Of a stretch of DNA of 64,000 bases, positions 63,077-64,000 are shown one piece after another. Made by a program: the position numbers and the translations under genes. The notes under the pieces are model-generated. The model was not told where the DNA came from. It ran no database searches and saw only the letters and a list, made by a program, of their open reading frames with translations. The DNA comes from Streptomyces sp. HNM0574 (GTDB lineage Bacteria; Actinomycetota; Actinomycetes; Streptomycetales; Streptomycetaceae), in NCBI RefSeq assembly GCF_012726235.1, contig NZ_JAASAH010000006.1, positions 62,001 to 126,000 on the forward strand, given 5' to 3'. Numbering within the stretch: the stretch's first letter is position 1; each line of letters begins with the position of its first letter.

Positions 63077-64000
63077 ATGCACGCAGACCTGTCCCGCAGC
63101 ACGTTCCGGCCGCAGCGCCGCTACTCCGGCGTCCTCGCCCAGCAGGGCCGCGTCCAGCTGGACGCCGACGCCAACGAGCAGGCCGCCATCCAGCTGCACC
63201 ACACCCGCACCACCACCGCCGACCTGATCGGGCAGCACGGCGGGCCGAGCGGAGCCGCCGGCTTCCGTATCCAGTTCCTCGGCAGCAGCGGCGAACTCGA
63301 CGACCTCGCCATCGGCCCGGGCCGCTACTACGTCGACGGCATCCTCTGCGAGGCCGACCGCCCCGCACCCGGCGTCCCCGTCCCCGAGGAGGGCGCCGGC
63401 GAGGAGCCCGAGGACAAGGACGGGCCCCCCGAGCACTGGACCTACTGGGACCAGCCCGACGCCCACCTCGACCCCGAGCGCCCCGGCGACCGCCTCCCCT
63501 CCGGCTTCCCCTACCTCGCGTACCTGAAGGTCTGGGAGCGTGCCGTCACCGCCGCCGAGGACCCGGCGATCCGGGAGACCGCGCTCGGCGCCGCCGCCAC
63601 CGACACCGCCGCGCGCCGCAAGGTCGTCTGGCAGGTCCGCACCCTCGCCGGTGACGAACTCGGCCTGGACGACGACCGTCCCGGCAAGGACGCCGTCCGC
63701 GAGGCGTTCACCAAGTGGACCCGCGAGCAGGCCGCCTCCGACGCGAAACTCGCCGCCCGGAGCGAACGCCCCGACGGCGCCGACGACGACCCCTGCCTCG
63801 TCCGCCCCGACGCCCGCTACCGCGGCCCCGAGAACCAGCTGTACCGGGTGGAGATCCACCGCGGCGGGGACGCGAAGACCGCCAGCTTCAAGTGGTCCCG
63901 CGAGAACGGCTCCGTCACCTTCCCCGTCGAGGAGGTCGACGGCACCTGGGCCGTCCTCGGCAGCGTCGGCGGGGACGGCAAGCTCGACCTCGACGTCGGC
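63077..64000 (+). CDS. DUF6519-domain eCIS protein (partial, runs off the window)
   Basis: The first 308 codons of a longer gene, open at the window edge. The N-terminus, DLSRSTFRPQRRYSGVLAQQ then GRVQLDADANEQAAI, is the DUF6519 signature seen in baseplate-linked proteins of eCIS and related loci. The segment QLYRVEIHRGGDAKTASFKW further on also fits the family. It likely forms part of a fibre or baseplate periphery. It starts 85 bp after the previous stop, with GAGGGGG upstream. Confidence 0.85.
   Translation, partial: MHADLSRSTFRPQRRYSGVLAQQGRVQLDADANEQAAIQLHHTRTTTADLIGQHGGPSGAAGFRIQFLGSSGELDDLAIGPGRYYVDGILCEADRPAPGVPVPEEGAGEEPEDKDGPPEHWTYWDQPDAHLDPERPGDRLPSGFPYLAYLKVWERAVTAAEDPAIRETALGAAATDTAARRKVVWQVRTLAGDELGLDDDRPGKDAVREAFTKWTREQAASDAKLAARSERPDGADDDPCLVRPDARYRGPENQLYRVEIHRGGDAKTASFKWSRENGSVTFPVEEVDGTWAVLGSVGGDGKLDLDVG

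Noticed and set aside
34333..64000. Prophage
   Set aside because: Tail genes are complete but no capsid, portal, terminase, integrase or lysis gene occurs in the window; the DUF4255 cap, AAA ATPase and DUF4157 protein are eCIS hallmarks.

Overview
The window looks like a chromosomal stretch of a Streptomyces (or close relative). Support comes from the very high GC, frequent GTG starts, 4-bp start/stop overlaps, a tandem pair of family 2B (EshA-like) encapsulin genes, a DUF6643-type Gln/Pro-rich protein and an extracellular-type contractile injection system (eCIS) locus. I saw no rRNA, tRNA, CRISPR array, integrase or insertion sequence.

Layout. (1) 0-13.7 kb, housekeeping and accessory genes: MFS exporter with divergent ROK regulator; PPOX-fold flavin/F420 protein; ANT(6)-like nucleotidyltransferase; RsbW-type ATPase preceded by a perfect CRP-type palindrome; a small conserved protein; a cysteine-synthase-like PLP enzyme; an SRPBCC protein; a DeoR regulator; a polytopic membrane alpha/beta hydrolase; a beta-helix/AAA+ fusion; an Rv1733c-like membrane protein. 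(2) 14.1-17.1 kb, two encapsulin shell genes with an embedded cyclic-nucleotide-binding domain, ended by a strong 16-bp-stem terminator. (3) 17.1-24.8 kb, phosphoketolase; GAF/winged-helix regulator; aldehyde dehydrogenase plus DUF779 partner behind a structured leader; MOSC protein; DUF6643 protein.

(4) 25.1-31.9 kb, an apparently undescribed biosynthetic cluster. It holds a methyltransferase, PLP enzyme, ATP-grasp ligase and ferric-reductase-like membrane protein, then a 53-residue peptide with three Gly-Cys-Ile-Ser repeats under its own consensus-like promoter. A hairpin follows, then a PaaK-like adenylate-forming enzyme and a GRDP-like (DUF1399) protein. The arrangement is RiPP-like (precursor plus modifying enzymes), but no standard RiPP class enzyme is present.

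(5) 31.9-33.3 kb, mgtE, followed by a gene-free kilobase. (6) 34.3-64.0 kb (runs off the edge), an eCIS locus. Genes in order: sheath, inner tube, Zn-ribbon T4-baseplate-like protein, disordered protein, DUF4255 cap, AAA+ ATPase, small protein, a giant 2538-residue DUF4157 protein, a HEAT-repeat protein, CIS tube protein, LysM protein, gpD-like hub, gpV spike, PAAR-like tip, gp25, two large baseplate proteins, a tail protein with beta-helix-like end, and a DUF6519 protein. The last ~370 residues of the giant protein and the adjacent HEAT-repeat gene have clearly lower GC than everything around them. That C-terminal region carries motifs resembling ADP-ribosyltransferase toxins. I infer an exchangeable toxin/immunity module docked onto an eCIS cargo protein.

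All functions are read from sequence pattern and recalled family knowledge; no database search was run.
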